A stretch of DNA of 64,000 bases from Alkalispirochaeta americana (GCF_900156105.1 NZ_FTMS01000001.1:186001-250000); one strand, 5' to 3'. Positions 43,162 through 52,970 are shown, counted from the first letter of the stretch. Notes: generated by a model from the sequence alone, not told the origin. A program made the numbers and translations.

Positions 43162-45609
43162 CTAAAACCCGATCTCGGTCTGAATGACAACCATGGGGGT
43201 CATCTTGGGCCTTCCATCGGAGTCATAGATGATCTCTCCGTCCTTGTCCCGTTCCAGCGTTGTCGATACCCGGGCCGTGATCTTCACCAGATCGCTGACA
43301 GGATAGGTGATATGGCCTGCCAGCGTAGTATGTTCGTCGAGGAGGTCCGACTGATCGTAGCCGCCCCATTCTCCCAGGGCTGCAGCAAAGTAGCGTCGCC
43401 GGTACTCGGCGCCCATCCCGATGCCCAGAGGAAGAACTCCCTCGGTAAGGGTGAGGCGGAGCAGAAACTCGTCCTCCGAGAGGGCTTCCCAGTGTCCTGA
43501 CGAAGAGATCTCCCAGGGCCACCGGTAGCCTGCTCCCAGATGCAGGATCTCGAAGAAGGTGATCTCTGCTTCTCCTGCTACCGCCATGGATTGGTCGCGA
43601 TATTCCTTTGCATCGGGGTCTGCCAGATAGGCCAGGGTTTCGGCGGCGTAGCTTCCCCGGAGGCGGTCGTAGGTGGGGCCGTAGAAGCCCGGCCGGAAGG
43701 CTCCGTTATAGTACTGGTACTCCAGGCGGTAGCGCAGGGACGATGTCCAGCCCCGGATTCCCGTGGTCCAGCCGAAGTTTCGGGGGCGACCGGAGTCAAA
43801 ATCCACCAGCGCGTTGGTTTTGACGCCCGAAGAGATCGATTGTCCTTCCAGGTCTGTGGAGTTTCGTACAAAGGGAACCAGAAAGCCCGCCTCGGTGTAG
43901 CCTATGAGCGACGATGTTTCCCGCCGGATGAAGGGGATCGCCACATCCATGGCCAGGGCAGTGAAGAGGGGATCGCCCTGATCGGCCGCTTCCTGGGCTC
44001 CCGAGGGTTCCTGGGGGAGGGCCGTGGCGGGGCGTCTGTCGGTGACAACACTAAACCCCACCTCGGCAGGATTCACCGGAGCTGCGGGGCGGGCGAAAAG
44101 ACGGCCTCCATATATTCCCGGGTCTGCCGCATCGTTCACCATCGCCTGAAACCCCCACTCGGGGCGGTCTATGGCGAGAAAGACACCCAGGCGGCGGGTA
44201 GCTGGAAATTCCAGGTCGTTGGCGTAGTCTCGCATGAGCAATCCCTGGCCGATGGTAAAGGAGTTCAGGTTTCCCAGGTGGAGCTGGAAGGGGTCTCCCT
44301 CGCGGCCGTAGCGGAAATACTGAACCTTCAGGGCCAAGTCGGTGACCAGATCGTGAAGGGCTCCGGCGGGGTCGTCGGACCAGTCCTGGTCGGTTCCGAA
44401 GGACCACTCGTTGTTTCCCTCGGGCTGGTACCAGTCGTCGGGGTCAAAGATGTTTTCCCGGTAGGTAACAGGAAGGTAGAACGCTGCATCCAGGCGGTTT
44501 GTGGTGATTCGGGGCTGAAACACCACCTGCCCGTAGGTTTCCCGGTTGATCGTGACGGCTCCCATCTGCATTCCCGTGGCCTGGACCAGTCGTCCCAGAC
44601 CGCGCTCAAGGGTTCCCGGAGGGGCCGGATCTTCTGGATCGGGGGCTGTCTCCCGGGGGCGTTCCAGGGGAACCGCCACGGTGGCGGTGAGATCCGGATC
44701 GCGGTCCCGGGGCTCTTCCTGATCGGCCGCTTCTTCCTCGACCCGTCTCGAGAGAAGGCTCGACGGGTCGAGGAACTCAAAGCGAAGTCCCTCCTGAAAG
44801 TCCCCGATCCGTTCATCGCTCCAGGCTTGGGGCAGAAAGGGTTCCTCTCCCAGGGTGATTCCCTGTCGGGCGGCCAGGTAGATTTCTCGCTCCTGATCCC
44901 GCTCGGTGACAATTATCTGTCCCGAGAAGACGAAAATCTCTTCCAGAATCAGGTCTTCTTCGGTCGGCGGCGGGGCCGGAGAAAATTCTTCCCGGGCGAC
45001 ATCTTTTTCCTGTCCCGGCGGTTCCTGTCCCGGCGGTTCCTGTCCCGGGGGTTCCGGTCCCGGCGGTTCCTGTTCCAGGTCTCCCGGCTCCGGGTCCTCT
45101 GGTTCTGCATCATCCAAATCCCCGGCAGTCCGGGGCCGCAGGGAAACTCCAAAATCCGTCCCCCGAACACCCAGGACAGCGCCGGGGATATCCATGGTGT
45201 AGCGGGCACTACGGTCCCTCGTAGGGGCAACCACAAGTCGCGCAGCCCCCCTCCGGAGGGTGCTCCTGGTGGTTGACGCCCCTTGGTGGCCCTGGAAGGT
45301 GTTGATCTCGAAGGATGTATGGGGCGCGATCCGCAGGAGGCTCCCCGCAGGATCCAGGCGCAGTTCCGCCCCGCTGTAGCCCGTGGTCATGCGATCCCCC
45401 GGCGAGAGGGCGATGCCCAGAAAGAGGTCGACCGTGAAACCGTCGGAATCGATCACCTCCAGTTCATGAAGATCGTCGGCGTACTCCAGAATTGCCACGG
45501 ATCCTTCCTGGGCCCAGACCAGGGAATTTCCCGGCAAAAGGAAAATACCTGCCGAGGGGGCCAGCAGCCCCGCCAGAAGGAGAAGAATAACCTTGTAACC
45601 ACGCTTCAT
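43162..45609 (-). CDS. FecR-domain protein fused to an outer-membrane beta-barrel-like region
   Basis: The 815-residue exported protein begins with a signal peptide (about 1-33). The FecR-like domain spans about 40-165: SPGDRMTTGYSGAELRL, TSFEINTF and AVLGVRGTDFGVSL. A Pro/Gly/Glu-rich linker with PPGQE repeats (15-bp units, about 45008-45075) follows. From about 350 the sequence alternates aromatic beta strands, and the final strand ends in Phe (VVIQTEIGF), as in outer-membrane barrels. The barrel part resembles the next gene product (YFRYGREGDPFQLHLGNL... and GGRLFARP). It is probably a surface-associated structural protein, not a classic FecR sensor. Confidence 0.75.
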   Translation of the reverse strand: MKRGYKVILLLLAGLLAPSAGIFLLPGNSLVWAQEGSVAILEYADDLHELEVIDSDGFTVDLFLGIALSPGDRMTTGYSGAELRLDPAGSLLRIAPHTSFEINTFQGHQGASTTRSTLRRGAARLVVAPTRDRSARYTMDIPGAVLGVRGTDFGVSLRPRTAGDLDDAEPEDPEPGDLEQEPPGPEPPGQEPPGQEPPGQEKDVAREEFSPAPPPTEEDLILEEIFVFSGQIIVTERDQEREIYLAARQGITLGEEPFLPQAWSDERIGDFQEGLRFEFLDPSSLLSRRVEEEAADQEEPRDRDPDLTATVAVPLERPRETAPDPEDPAPPGTLERGLGRLVQATGMQMGAVTINRETYGQVVFQPRITTNRLDAAFYLPVTYRENIFDPDDWYQPEGNNEWSFGTDQDWSDDPAGALHDLVTDLALKVQYFRYGREGDPFQLHLGNLNSFTIGQGLLMRDYANDLEFPATRRLGVFLAIDRPEWGFQAMVNDAADPGIYGGRLFARPAAPVNPAEVGFSVVTDRRPATALPQEPSGAQEAADQGDPLFTALAMDVAIPFIRRETSSLIGYTEAGFLVPFVRNSTDLEGQSISSGVKTNALVDFDSGRPRNFGWTTGIRGWTSSLRYRLEYQYYNGAFRPGFYGPTYDRLRGSYAAETLAYLADPDAKEYRDQSMAVAGEAEITFFEILHLGAGYRWPWEISSSGHWEALSEDEFLLRLTLTEGVLPLGIGMGAEYRRRYFAAALGEWGGYDQSDLLDEHTTLAGHITYPVSDLVKITARVSTTLERDKDGEIIYDSDGRPKMTPMVVIQTEIGF

Positions 45610-45642
45610 GATGCCTCCTGTCCCCGCTGATCGGCGAAGATC

Positions 45643-46983
45643 CTAAAATGCAATGGTTGTCTCCAGCCCCGAGGTAATCGTCCAGGGGTCTCCCTCGGCC
45701 AGAGGATCGTGGCGCAGATCGGTCACCAGGGAGATGACCACCGGGCCGGACCGGATGTTCAGACGGATGCCCAGAAGGGTGTCCTCTGCCTCCAGGATGT
45801 CGGCTGGTTTGGCCAGGTCGAAGGTCTGGTAGGTGCCGGAGAAACTCAAGCCGGGAAACCCCGGAAAGGCTCCCTCGGCGATGGTCAGAGTGCTCTGGAG
45901 ATCGGGGCCGACCCCTGTTCCGTCCTCGAAGGGCCCGCTCATGGTGGTCACGAAACGCAGGCCTTCCTGGGCAGAGGAAAATCCCAGGCGGGCGAGCCAG
46001 CCCAGGGTTCCCTTCACGTCCCGGTCGCCGTCGTATACCCGAAAGCGTTCAACCCTGCGGCGGTCGTAGCTGCTGTCGAAGTAGGTGGGAATAAAGTTGT
46101 CTTCGTAGAGGCGTAACTGCCCGCCGTAGAGGATTCCCAGGGGACCGGCCCGGAGAACCCCGCCTGTGCCGACCATTCCCCCCAGGCGGTCATCCTGGTT
46201 CACTACATCGCCGAAGACGGCCAGACGGAGCCGCTCCGCCTCCACCAGGGGAATGCGGGTATCCACACCCCAGATGATCACCGGGTCCGGTGTGGATTTG
46301 TCGGCGAAGGGGTTTTGGGGCGACTCCTGTTTCTGCACATGGTAGTAGGGATCGCGGTCCACCGCCAGGGTTCCGCCCACCTGAAGGCGGGAGAGCAGGG
46401 GAAGATTCATCCCTCCCAGGGGGCGGATGAAAAGCCGCCCGGCGATCACGTCCCAGGCTGCGGTATTCGCCACCACCGTCTCGATTCCCCCGTAGGGGAG
46501 TCCCACCGCCAGGGCATCAAGATCGAAGAGAGCGCCAAAGAGGGGGCGCTCAGGCCGAAAGAGCTGGTTGGAGTAGGATTCCATGATGAATCCGTTCCCC
46601 AGGGTGGCGTCGGAGAAGGACCCCAGGCTGAGGAAGAGAGAATCACCTTTTTGGCCGTAGCGCAGGTAATCGATTTTGGGGAGGTAGAGTTCCAGGACAT
46701 TCATCTCCCCCCGGGGGTTCCAGTCTTCTTCGCGGATCTCGAAGTCCTGGCCGTCGCCACCGGTAAAGCGGTAGTGAATTTCCAGGTTGAGGCCCAGGCT
46801 GAATTTCCCTGCCGTCAGGTGTGGCCGCAGGGCCAGGAGTTGATAGGAGATAGTCTCCCCTGTTTTTTCCTCGGAGAAGGAGACGACTCCCAGGCCGATG
46901 GAGGTGCCTGTTTCCAGGCTTTGAAGGGGCAGGGTTCCCAGGAGGGTTCCCAGTATTCCTGCCAGTAGTATTGATCGCTTCAT
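45643..46983 (-). CDS. Outer-membrane beta-barrel-like protein, paralogue of the upstream gene product
   Basis: The 446-residue protein has a signal peptide (about 1-22) and consists of aromatic-rich alternating strands ending in Phe (SGLETTIAF), as expected for an outer-membrane barrel. It contains YLRYGQKGDSLFLSLGSFSDATLGNGF and AGRLFIRPLGG, which align with the same order of motifs in the 815-residue neighbour, so the pair are paralogues. There is a 33-base gap between the genes on the minus strand, so they are co-transcribed, this one first. Function is unknown. Confidence 0.72.
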   Translation of the reverse strand: MKRSILLAGILGTLLGTLPLQSLETGTSIGLGVVSFSEEKTGETISYQLLALRPHLTAGKFSLGLNLEIHYRFTGGDGQDFEIREEDWNPRGEMNVLELYLPKIDYLRYGQKGDSLFLSLGSFSDATLGNGFIMESYSNQLFRPERPLFGALFDLDALAVGLPYGGIETVVANTAAWDVIAGRLFIRPLGGMNLPLLSRLQVGGTLAVDRDPYYHVQKQESPQNPFADKSTPDPVIIWGVDTRIPLVEAERLRLAVFGDVVNQDDRLGGMVGTGGVLRAGPLGILYGGQLRLYEDNFIPTYFDSSYDRRRVERFRVYDGDRDVKGTLGWLARLGFSSAQEGLRFVTTMSGPFEDGTGVGPDLQSTLTIAEGAFPGFPGLSFSGTYQTFDLAKPADILEAEDTLLGIRLNIRSGPVVISLVTDLRHDPLAEGDPWTITSGLETTIAF

Positions 46984-47109
46984 CTGACCGCTCCTTGTCT
47001 AAATATAATCGGCATGGTGAGGTATTGCAATTTATCTGTAAACATCGGGTTCTGTCGCTGGATTCAGGGGAGTTTTTATTCTGCTGTTGCGACGGCGCCT
47101 TCAGTTCCT

Positions 47110-47252
47110 TCTGGCGCTACCACCGAGGCAATCCGGATCTACCGGGACAAGGGCGTGGTGGAGAAAGGGTTCCACCGGATCCTGTTTCCGGTCACCAAGC
47201 GACAGCGGAAATCTATCAGGCCTTTGGCATCGTCCCGCCGGTGCAGGTATAA
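47110..47252 (+). pseudogene. Frameshifted transposase remnant (IS1634/IS4-like C-terminal piece)
   Basis: One frame encodes EAIRIYRDKGVVEKGFHRIL, which resembles the conserved Y-x-x-K-x-x-VEK segment before the end of IS1634/IS4-type transposases. A second frame continues as AEIYQAFGIVPPVQV followed by a stop, like the usual C-terminal end. The two halves are out of frame and the N-terminal part is missing. It lies left of the CRISPR array. Confidence 0.6.
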
Positions 47253-47397
47253 TTTTTCCGGGAAATTAGGATGGAACTCGCCGATATTCCCTGTGCCCTG
47301 CAGTATGCCCGTTGGCTCATGCCGCTGTCACGAAAGTCTCGGCAGATTTTCTGCCACCGTTCTCGATGCTCTGGTGGTGCTTTCATGGGTTTGCCTC

Positions 47398-47418
47398 CTG
47401 GAGAGACATTCTCTCCAG
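47398..47418. other. Perfect 9-bp hairpin near transposase debris
   Basis: CTGGAGAGA and TCTCTCCAG flank a CAT loop. There is no T-run. It may be part of a former IS end. The surrounding stretch (46984-47889) has no intact gene; it contains the two transposase remnants and otherwise nothing that I recognise. Confidence 0.45.
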
Positions 47419-47430
47419 AAGCACCCGGTA

Positions 47431-47745
47431 TTAACAGGTGGGGATAATGTTACGGTTACGTAAAAAAATCATATCATCGCATGCGCCACCACCAAACTCG
47501 CCTTTGTCAACGATCAGAGTTTTCCGATACGCCCGACAGCGGACTCGCAGGATCGGGACTAACCGACTGTAATGGTATTTCTTGTACGCTCCGTGACGGG
47601 TGAAGCAGCCGAGCTTTCTGCAGTGCGGACAGCCTTCTTCCCTGAGAATTGATCTCCAGAAGATTTCTATCCAGCTGAGGCTGTAGTCAAATACGGAACG
47701 GTCGATTAGTATAACTGTAGTTGGTGGGGGAAATCGGGTAGGCCG
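47431..47745 (-). pseudogene. N-terminal zinc-ribbon fragment of a transposase
   Basis: An open minus-strand frame without an ATG encodes WRSILREEGCPHCRK, then FTRHGAYKKYHYS and LRVRCRAYRKTLIV. The CPHC pair, the RHG element and the basic RxRC segment are typical of the zinc-ribbon start of transposases and DUF6431-like proteins. The frame stops at 47431 after about 80 codons, so the catalytic part is lost. The second cysteine pair is incomplete (RCRAYRKT). Confidence 0.55.
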
Positions 47746-47823
47746 CTAACCTATGAGCCCGGTTTCCTTTCCCCTTTCTTTCAAGTCTCAACTACAGTAT
47801 TTCGGTTATATTCCCTGATTCAT

Positions 47824-47855
47824 AAACAATTAGTGCGGGCCTCAACAGGGGCGAC
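47824..47855 (-). repeat. Degenerate terminal CRISPR repeat
   Basis: Exactly 34 bases left of the first perfect repeat, a 32-base slot ends with GGGGCGAC, identical to the last 8 bases of the repeat; the remainder has diverged. The 34-base interval 47856-47889 would be a further, oldest spacer. This is the leader-distal end. Confidence 0.7.
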
Positions 47856-47889
47856 TAGCGTCCTTCCAGCTTTGCAAACTCGGATACCT

Positions 47890-49238
<1,349 letters not shown>

Positions 49239-49428
49239 CTTCCAATTATAACTCTTTTTTGGCCTGTGAGTTAAGAGCGCCGATTCGCGAACGTCGTTCA
49301 CGCTCGACGAGCGAGGCTGCTTTTCCTTCTCTATGCTGTAAAAGATCATTGCTACAAAAAGAATTACGGCTTCCGCGAAACCTCCGGGAGTTCCTGAACC
49401 TTTACGGTTCGCGATGTCTCCTCAGCAG
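49239..49428 (-). promoter_or_regulatory. CRISPR leader with two adjacent palindromes
   Basis: This is the AT-richer 190-base interval between cas2 and the newest repeat. It contains an A/T-tract (CTTTTTT) next to the array and two neighbouring short palindromes, GAACG-T-CGTTC at 49289-49299 and CGCTCG-A-CGAGCG at 49301-49313. Such elements are often found in leaders, where they help spacer insertion. No gene is seen. Confidence 0.75.
49245..49274 (-). promoter_or_regulatory. Promoter of the CRISPR array
   Basis: On the minus strand TTAACT (49269-49274) and TATAAT (49245-49250) are separated by 18 bases. The -10 lies 6 bases from the first repeat, so transcription would start at the edge of the array. 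Confidence 0.75.
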
Positions 49429-49719
49429 TCAAACTATCATCGGTCCTTCCATGTCCAGGGACGGTTTTGCGCCGATGTGCTCGACCTTGCGTTTGTAGTT
49501 TGATCCGAGATGATAATAGCGGAGACTGTCCTGTTCCCGGTCTATGATCTTCTCGAGGTTATTTTTTAGCCGCATCCACTGGGCGGGGTCAAGGATGCAC
49601 TCGAATACGGAGTACTGCACGCGTTGTCCGTAGTTCTGGCATTCCTTGGCAATTTTACGCAATCTCGCAGCTCCGCCGGGTGAGGTCACCGCTACATCGT
49701 AACTGACAAGCACCATCAT
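49429..49719 (-). CDS. cas2: CRISPR-associated endoribonuclease Cas2
   Basis: The 96-residue protein has the ferredoxin-like Cas2 fold with MMVLVSYDVA at the start (the conserved Asp), GQRVQYSVFECIL and DSLRYYHLG. With Cas1 it forms the integration complex that adds spacers. I chose the start at 49719 behind CTGGAGATAAC; a second ATG follows at once. The cas1 stop lies 4 bases upstream. The C-terminal tail (KRKVEHIGAKP) is typical of type I-C Cas2. Confidence 0.95.
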   Translation of the reverse strand: MMVLVSYDVAVTSPGGAARLRKIAKECQNYGQRVQYSVFECILDPAQWMRLKNNLEKIIDREQDSLRYYHLGSNYKRKVEHIGAKPSLDMEGPMIV

Positions 49720-49723
49720 GTCG

Positions 49724-50755
49724 TTATCTCCAGAAAAAAGGTGGATATCCGTCGATATCGCCCCGAATATACCGGGCGAGTAGATTTGCCTGAACAAAGA
49801 ACAGTAGGCCGATGGGAATAGATTCATCGATGTACGGATGAAACACTTCTTTTTGTTTTCTGGTCTGGTATTCGGTCAGAAGCGTCTTTCGCGTATCATC
49901 GTCCATTACGACAGCACCGTTTTCCGCGATCTTAAACCCGGCCTTGCCGATCTGACGCCGGTTGATCAATGAAAGAACGAGACGATCCGCGATTACCGGT
50001 CGAAACTCTTCCATCAGATCGAGCGCCAGTCCTGGGCGTCCCGGCCGGTCCCGGTGCAGAAACCCCACCGACGGGTCAAGGCCAACGGTTTCCAAAGCAG
50101 ATCTGACATCATGAGCAAGTAGCGTATATGTGAACGAGAGCAAGGCGTTCACTTCGTCCAGCGGGGGGCGACGGTTACGTTCCCGGAATACGAACGTCTC
50201 TTTCTGGTCGATGATTAAATGATTGAATACGCTAAAGTAATGTGCGGCGGCGATTCCTTCGATACCGCGGATCTCGTCGGTTGTTGTCGCCTTATCGATC
50301 TGGCGAAAAAAAGCGGCCATCCTGGAAGATGCTGCTTTCAGCGCGGTTCCATCCACTTTTTCCTTATGGTCACGAAGGGTGCGGTTTACGGTGACTCTGC
50401 TATTCGCAATCTTAGCCGATACAACATTTGCTGCTATCTCTCGTGTCGCCATCGGATCGTCCGCTTTCCGGTACTGTTCCCGGCGCAAGAGAACATTTCC
50501 GCTTATCGGCCCCCGTACAGAGGCGAGAAACCGTCCGTATTCCGTCAGGAAAGAGACACTGACATCCTTTTCGGCACAGAAACCCAGAAGAAAGGGCGAA
50601 CAGAGAACGTTGCCAAAGCAAACCAGACCGCCGAGACCGTGTATTGGCAGTTGTAGAACCTTCTTTGTCGCCTGTTCCACCACGAGGGTTTCGCCCTCCT
50701 TGCGGAGGTAGCTACCTTGGGTGGATACGTAGAGAGTGTTGAGCAGCTTTCTCAA
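49724..50755 (-). CDS. cas1: CRISPR-associated integrase Cas1
   Basis: The 343-residue protein starts at a TTG (50755) within TTGA, overlapping the cas4 TGA and behind AAAGGAGGAAG. An N-terminal beta domain (LLNTLYVSTQGSYLRKEG) leads to the helical catalytic domain. Metal-site blocks are EGIAAAHYFSVFN (Glu), NRRPPLDEVNALLSFTYTLL, GLDPSVGFLHRDRPGRPGLALDLMEEFRPVIAD (His and Asp). It is the integrase for new spacers. It is a type I-C Cas1 by context and length. Confidence 0.97.
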   Translation of the reverse strand: MRKLLNTLYVSTQGSYLRKEGETLVVEQATKKVLQLPIHGLGGLVCFGNVLCSPFLLGFCAEKDVSVSFLTEYGRFLASVRGPISGNVLLRREQYRKADDPMATREIAANVVSAKIANSRVTVNRTLRDHKEKVDGTALKAASSRMAAFFRQIDKATTTDEIRGIEGIAAAHYFSVFNHLIIDQKETFVFRERNRRPPLDEVNALLSFTYTLLAHDVRSALETVGLDPSVGFLHRDRPGRPGLALDLMEEFRPVIADRLVLSLINRRQIGKAGFKIAENGAVVMDDDTRKTLLTEYQTRKQKEVFHPYIDESIPIGLLFFVQANLLARYIRGDIDGYPPFFWR

Positions 50756-51411
50756 GTTTCTTCCTCCTTTAGTCCCAGGCGAAGTTGGTTGGCTACATAC
50801 CGGGACACGCGTTTACCTCCACCTGATGTAGCCCGGGGCATACAGAGCTCATAGAGAGAGCAACGGTCACACTTCTGTTTCCTGTACTCAGCTTGTGGGG
50901 TTTCCGTGGACAGGAACAGCTGCTGCACGAGCCGAATCACGGTCTGCGTCCGGTCCCGCAGTTCCTGATCAAAGGCAACGGTGGAACGACGATGTTCCTG
51001 CAGATAGTAGAACTGCCCTTCCGGAATACCGGTACCGAACATCTCTTCAAGACACAGGGCCTGGGCACAAAGCTGTACGTTGTCCACATCGGCAGGTTTT
51101 GTCTTTCCCCGTTTGAACTCAACCGGGCGGATCATCGCGTACTTACCGGTTCCGGATTTCTCGAACTCCACAAGATCAGCTTTTCCGATCAGCCCGTGTT
51201 CCAGCGATCGAACCGCCATACCGTACTCGGCGCGCCGGGCACGCCGGGACTCATGGTGTTCCTTGTCTACACGTTCGTGGAGAATGCGCCCTTCAGCCGT
51301 GTAGAGGTTCTCCCGCCAGAGCTGCTCGATGTGTATGAGCGCAACCTGCCGCTCGCAATACATCGCATGCTGCAGCGCGGAGATCGGAATCAGTTCGTCT
51401 TCGGTGAACAC
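50752..51411 (-). CDS. cas4: CRISPR-associated exonuclease Cas4
   Basis: The 219-residue RecB-family nuclease trims prespacers and helps define the PAM during acquisition. The nuclease motifs are GKADLVEFEK and RPVEFKRGK; iron-sulphur cysteines are in YCERQ and in the C-terminal CDRCSLYELC. The start is a GTG at 51411, since an in-frame TAA lies just upstream. The 26-base gap to the Fic-derived gene contains a near-perfect duplication of AAATGGGTNCTAAAA. It overlaps cas1 by 4 bases. Confidence 0.95.
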   Translation of the reverse strand: MFTEDELIPISALQHAMYCERQVALIHIEQLWRENLYTAEGRILHERVDKEHHESRRARRAEYGMAVRSLEHGLIGKADLVEFEKSGTGKYAMIRPVEFKRGKTKPADVDNVQLCAQALCLEEMFGTGIPEGQFYYLQEHRRSTVAFDQELRDRTQTVIRLVQQLFLSTETPQAEYRKQKCDRCSLYELCMPRATSGGGKRVSRYVANQLRLGLKEEET

Positions 51412-51437
51412 TTTTTAGCACCCATTTTAGTACCCAT

Positions 51438-52067
51438 TTACCAGTTGACGGTTTTCCTCCAGCGGGCGTTGTGTCCCCGTCCGGTTGATTGGATTCGCTT
51501 GTCGTCACGCAGTCGTTTCAGAATACGCCGGACCATCTCCAGGCTCACCTCGAGACATCTGTCACGGATCCCGGAAATGCTGAACGATTGGTTTTTTTTC
51601 GCGATCGCCTGCAGGATCAGTTCCGTCTTGTTTCCTCGCCCGTTTCCAACGTCGGACAGCCGTTGTTCATACTCCTTGTACGCACCGGCATCCCAGGTAT
51701 CCCCCCGCACGAGACGATGCAGATCCAGCACTGTCTTCTCAGTTATCGGGATCGCGTCACCGTCGTCGTGAATCCGCGACAAGGCCTGACGGTATTCCCG
51801 CACCTCTTCCTCGTCACGATCACGCAGATGCGGGGGCCCGAAAACAACCGTGTTGATCCGGGATTGATCAATTTCCACGCCTTCTATCCGGTTAGAAGAG
51901 ACGGTGCTCTCCACCAGAGCGTGCTGCCAGAGTGCCTGGAGTTTCTGCGACGCCCGTCGAGTAAGCATTTCCTGCCTGCCTTTGAACTCACCGAGATCGG
52001 CCAGATACCACCGAACGGTTGCCGGCATAGATGAAAACTCTCCCGGAAAACGCCGCAGAGTCGTCAC
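51438..52067 (-). CDS. Fic-derived protein lacking the catalytic core, with C-terminal winged helix
   Basis: The 209-residue protein starts at GTG 52067 behind AAAGGAG with 9-base spacing. The N-terminal half matches the Fic_N helical region: LVESTVSSNRIEGVEID, where S-N-R-I-E-G fits the inhibitory-helix pattern (S/T)xxxE(G/N), then EEVREYRQALSRI and TEKTVLDLHRLVRGDT. Where full Fic proteins continue into HPFxxGNGR, this one passes from DAGAYKEYEQRL directly to a winged-helix-like segment (ILQAIAKKNQSFSISGIRDRCLEVSLEMVRRILKRLRDD). No AMPylation site is present. The position between cas7 and cas4 is not part of standard type I-C operons. It may be a regulator using the winged helix, or a remnant that was kept. 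Confidence 0.75.
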   Translation of the reverse strand: MTTLRRFPGEFSSMPATVRWYLADLGEFKGRQEMLTRRASQKLQALWQHALVESTVSSNRIEGVEIDQSRINTVVFGPPHLRDRDEEEVREYRQALSRIHDDGDAIPITEKTVLDLHRLVRGDTWDAGAYKEYEQRLSDVGNGRGNKTELILQAIAKKNQSFSISGIRDRCLEVSLEMVRRILKRLRDDKRIQSTGRGHNARWRKTVNW

Positions 52068-52088
52068 AGCGAGAAACTCCTTTAACTG

Positions 52089-52970
52089 TTACAGCATCTC
52101 CGTCATCTGCACAGTATCCGGCAGTTTTTCGTGATGCACAACGATCTGGTAATCGGAAAACGCTCGTGAGGGACCGTTCTCGCTACTTGCCCTTCGGACT
52201 TCGATTGTCTCAAACAGTTTGTGTGCCGGAGCGTTTCCGAGCTTGGTGGCGTGTTTGAAGACGAAGAGCTTCCGGGCGGCCATTTTGCCCCGGGCAGCAG
52301 CGTGATCGTGCTCGAACATATTGATCAGAGCTTCCCAGAAGAGCGCCAGATCTTCCTCTGAGAATCCGGTCTGTCCCGCCAGGTGAGCCGAGATGTATCC
52401 CTCGGCACGATAGAGGCCGTACGGAATGATATTCTTTTTACCCATGGTACGGTTATCGCCCTGTTGACTTTCCGCTTCCCGCTCCGTAGCAACAGCCATC
52501 CGAGTAATCGATATCTCCCGGGGAATCACCGGATCGATACTGCGGGCGAAATTCATCTGGGCCGGGCCTCGCACTTGCCCGCAGTTCACTTTCAGACTCA
52601 TCACCGCGCCAAATGTACGAACATCGAAGAAGTTTGCGCACATCCACTCACGCGCTTTTTCTACCTCTTCGCCGGAGCCTTTGCGTTTGCCGTCAGTGGT
52701 CTTGCTGGCACCGATCGCTTTGTGAGCACGCTCGTGCGCGTGGACCAGGATCGCTTTTTCCCGTATATAGATCTCGTACGGGGATGCTCCTTGCTTCACT
52801 ATTTCCACATAGTTGCGAACCTTGCGTTTAAGACATACGTCGGTCACGATTCCGTAATTGGTTTCCGGATCAACCCGAGGCAAGTTGCCTGCGTCAGGAT
52901 CTCCGTTGGGATTACCGTTCTCAACGTCAAACAGATATACAAACTCGTAGCGATTGTTCAGTTCCGTCAT
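52089..52970 (-). CDS. cas7: Type I-C Cascade backbone subunit Cas7 (Csd2)
   Basis: The 293-residue RAMP protein coats the crRNA in multiple copies. The N-terminus [27 protein letters not shown] is the Csd2 signature. [32 protein letters not shown] and [18 protein letters not shown] are also diagnostic. GGAGGAA lies 8 bases before the ATG at 52970. It follows cas8c by 38 bases and precedes the Fic-derived gene by 21. Confidence 0.96.
   Translation of the reverse strand: MTELNNRYEFVYLFDVENGNPNGDPDAGNLPRVDPETNYGIVTDVCLKRKVRNYVEIVKQGASPYEIYIREKAILVHAHERAHKAIGASKTTDGKRKGSGEEVEKAREWMCANFFDVRTFGAVMSLKVNCGQVRGPAQMNFARSIDPVIPREISITRMAVATEREAESQQGDNRTMGKKNIIPYGLYRAEGYISAHLAGQTGFSEEDLALFWEALINMFEHDHAAARGKMAARKLFVFKHATKLGNAPAHKLFETIEVRRASSENGPSRAFSDYQIVVHHEKLPDTVQMTEML

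Noticed and set aside
43540-45276. Long plus-strand frame opposite the FecR-barrel gene
   Set aside because: It is the antisense shadow of a GC-rich gene. It is low in recognisable motifs, and the minus frame has a signal peptide and a FecR domain.
50158-50175. 12-base match to the CRISPR repeat end inside cas1
   Set aside because: The bases encode the conserved RRPPLD segment of Cas1, so coding constraint explains the match.
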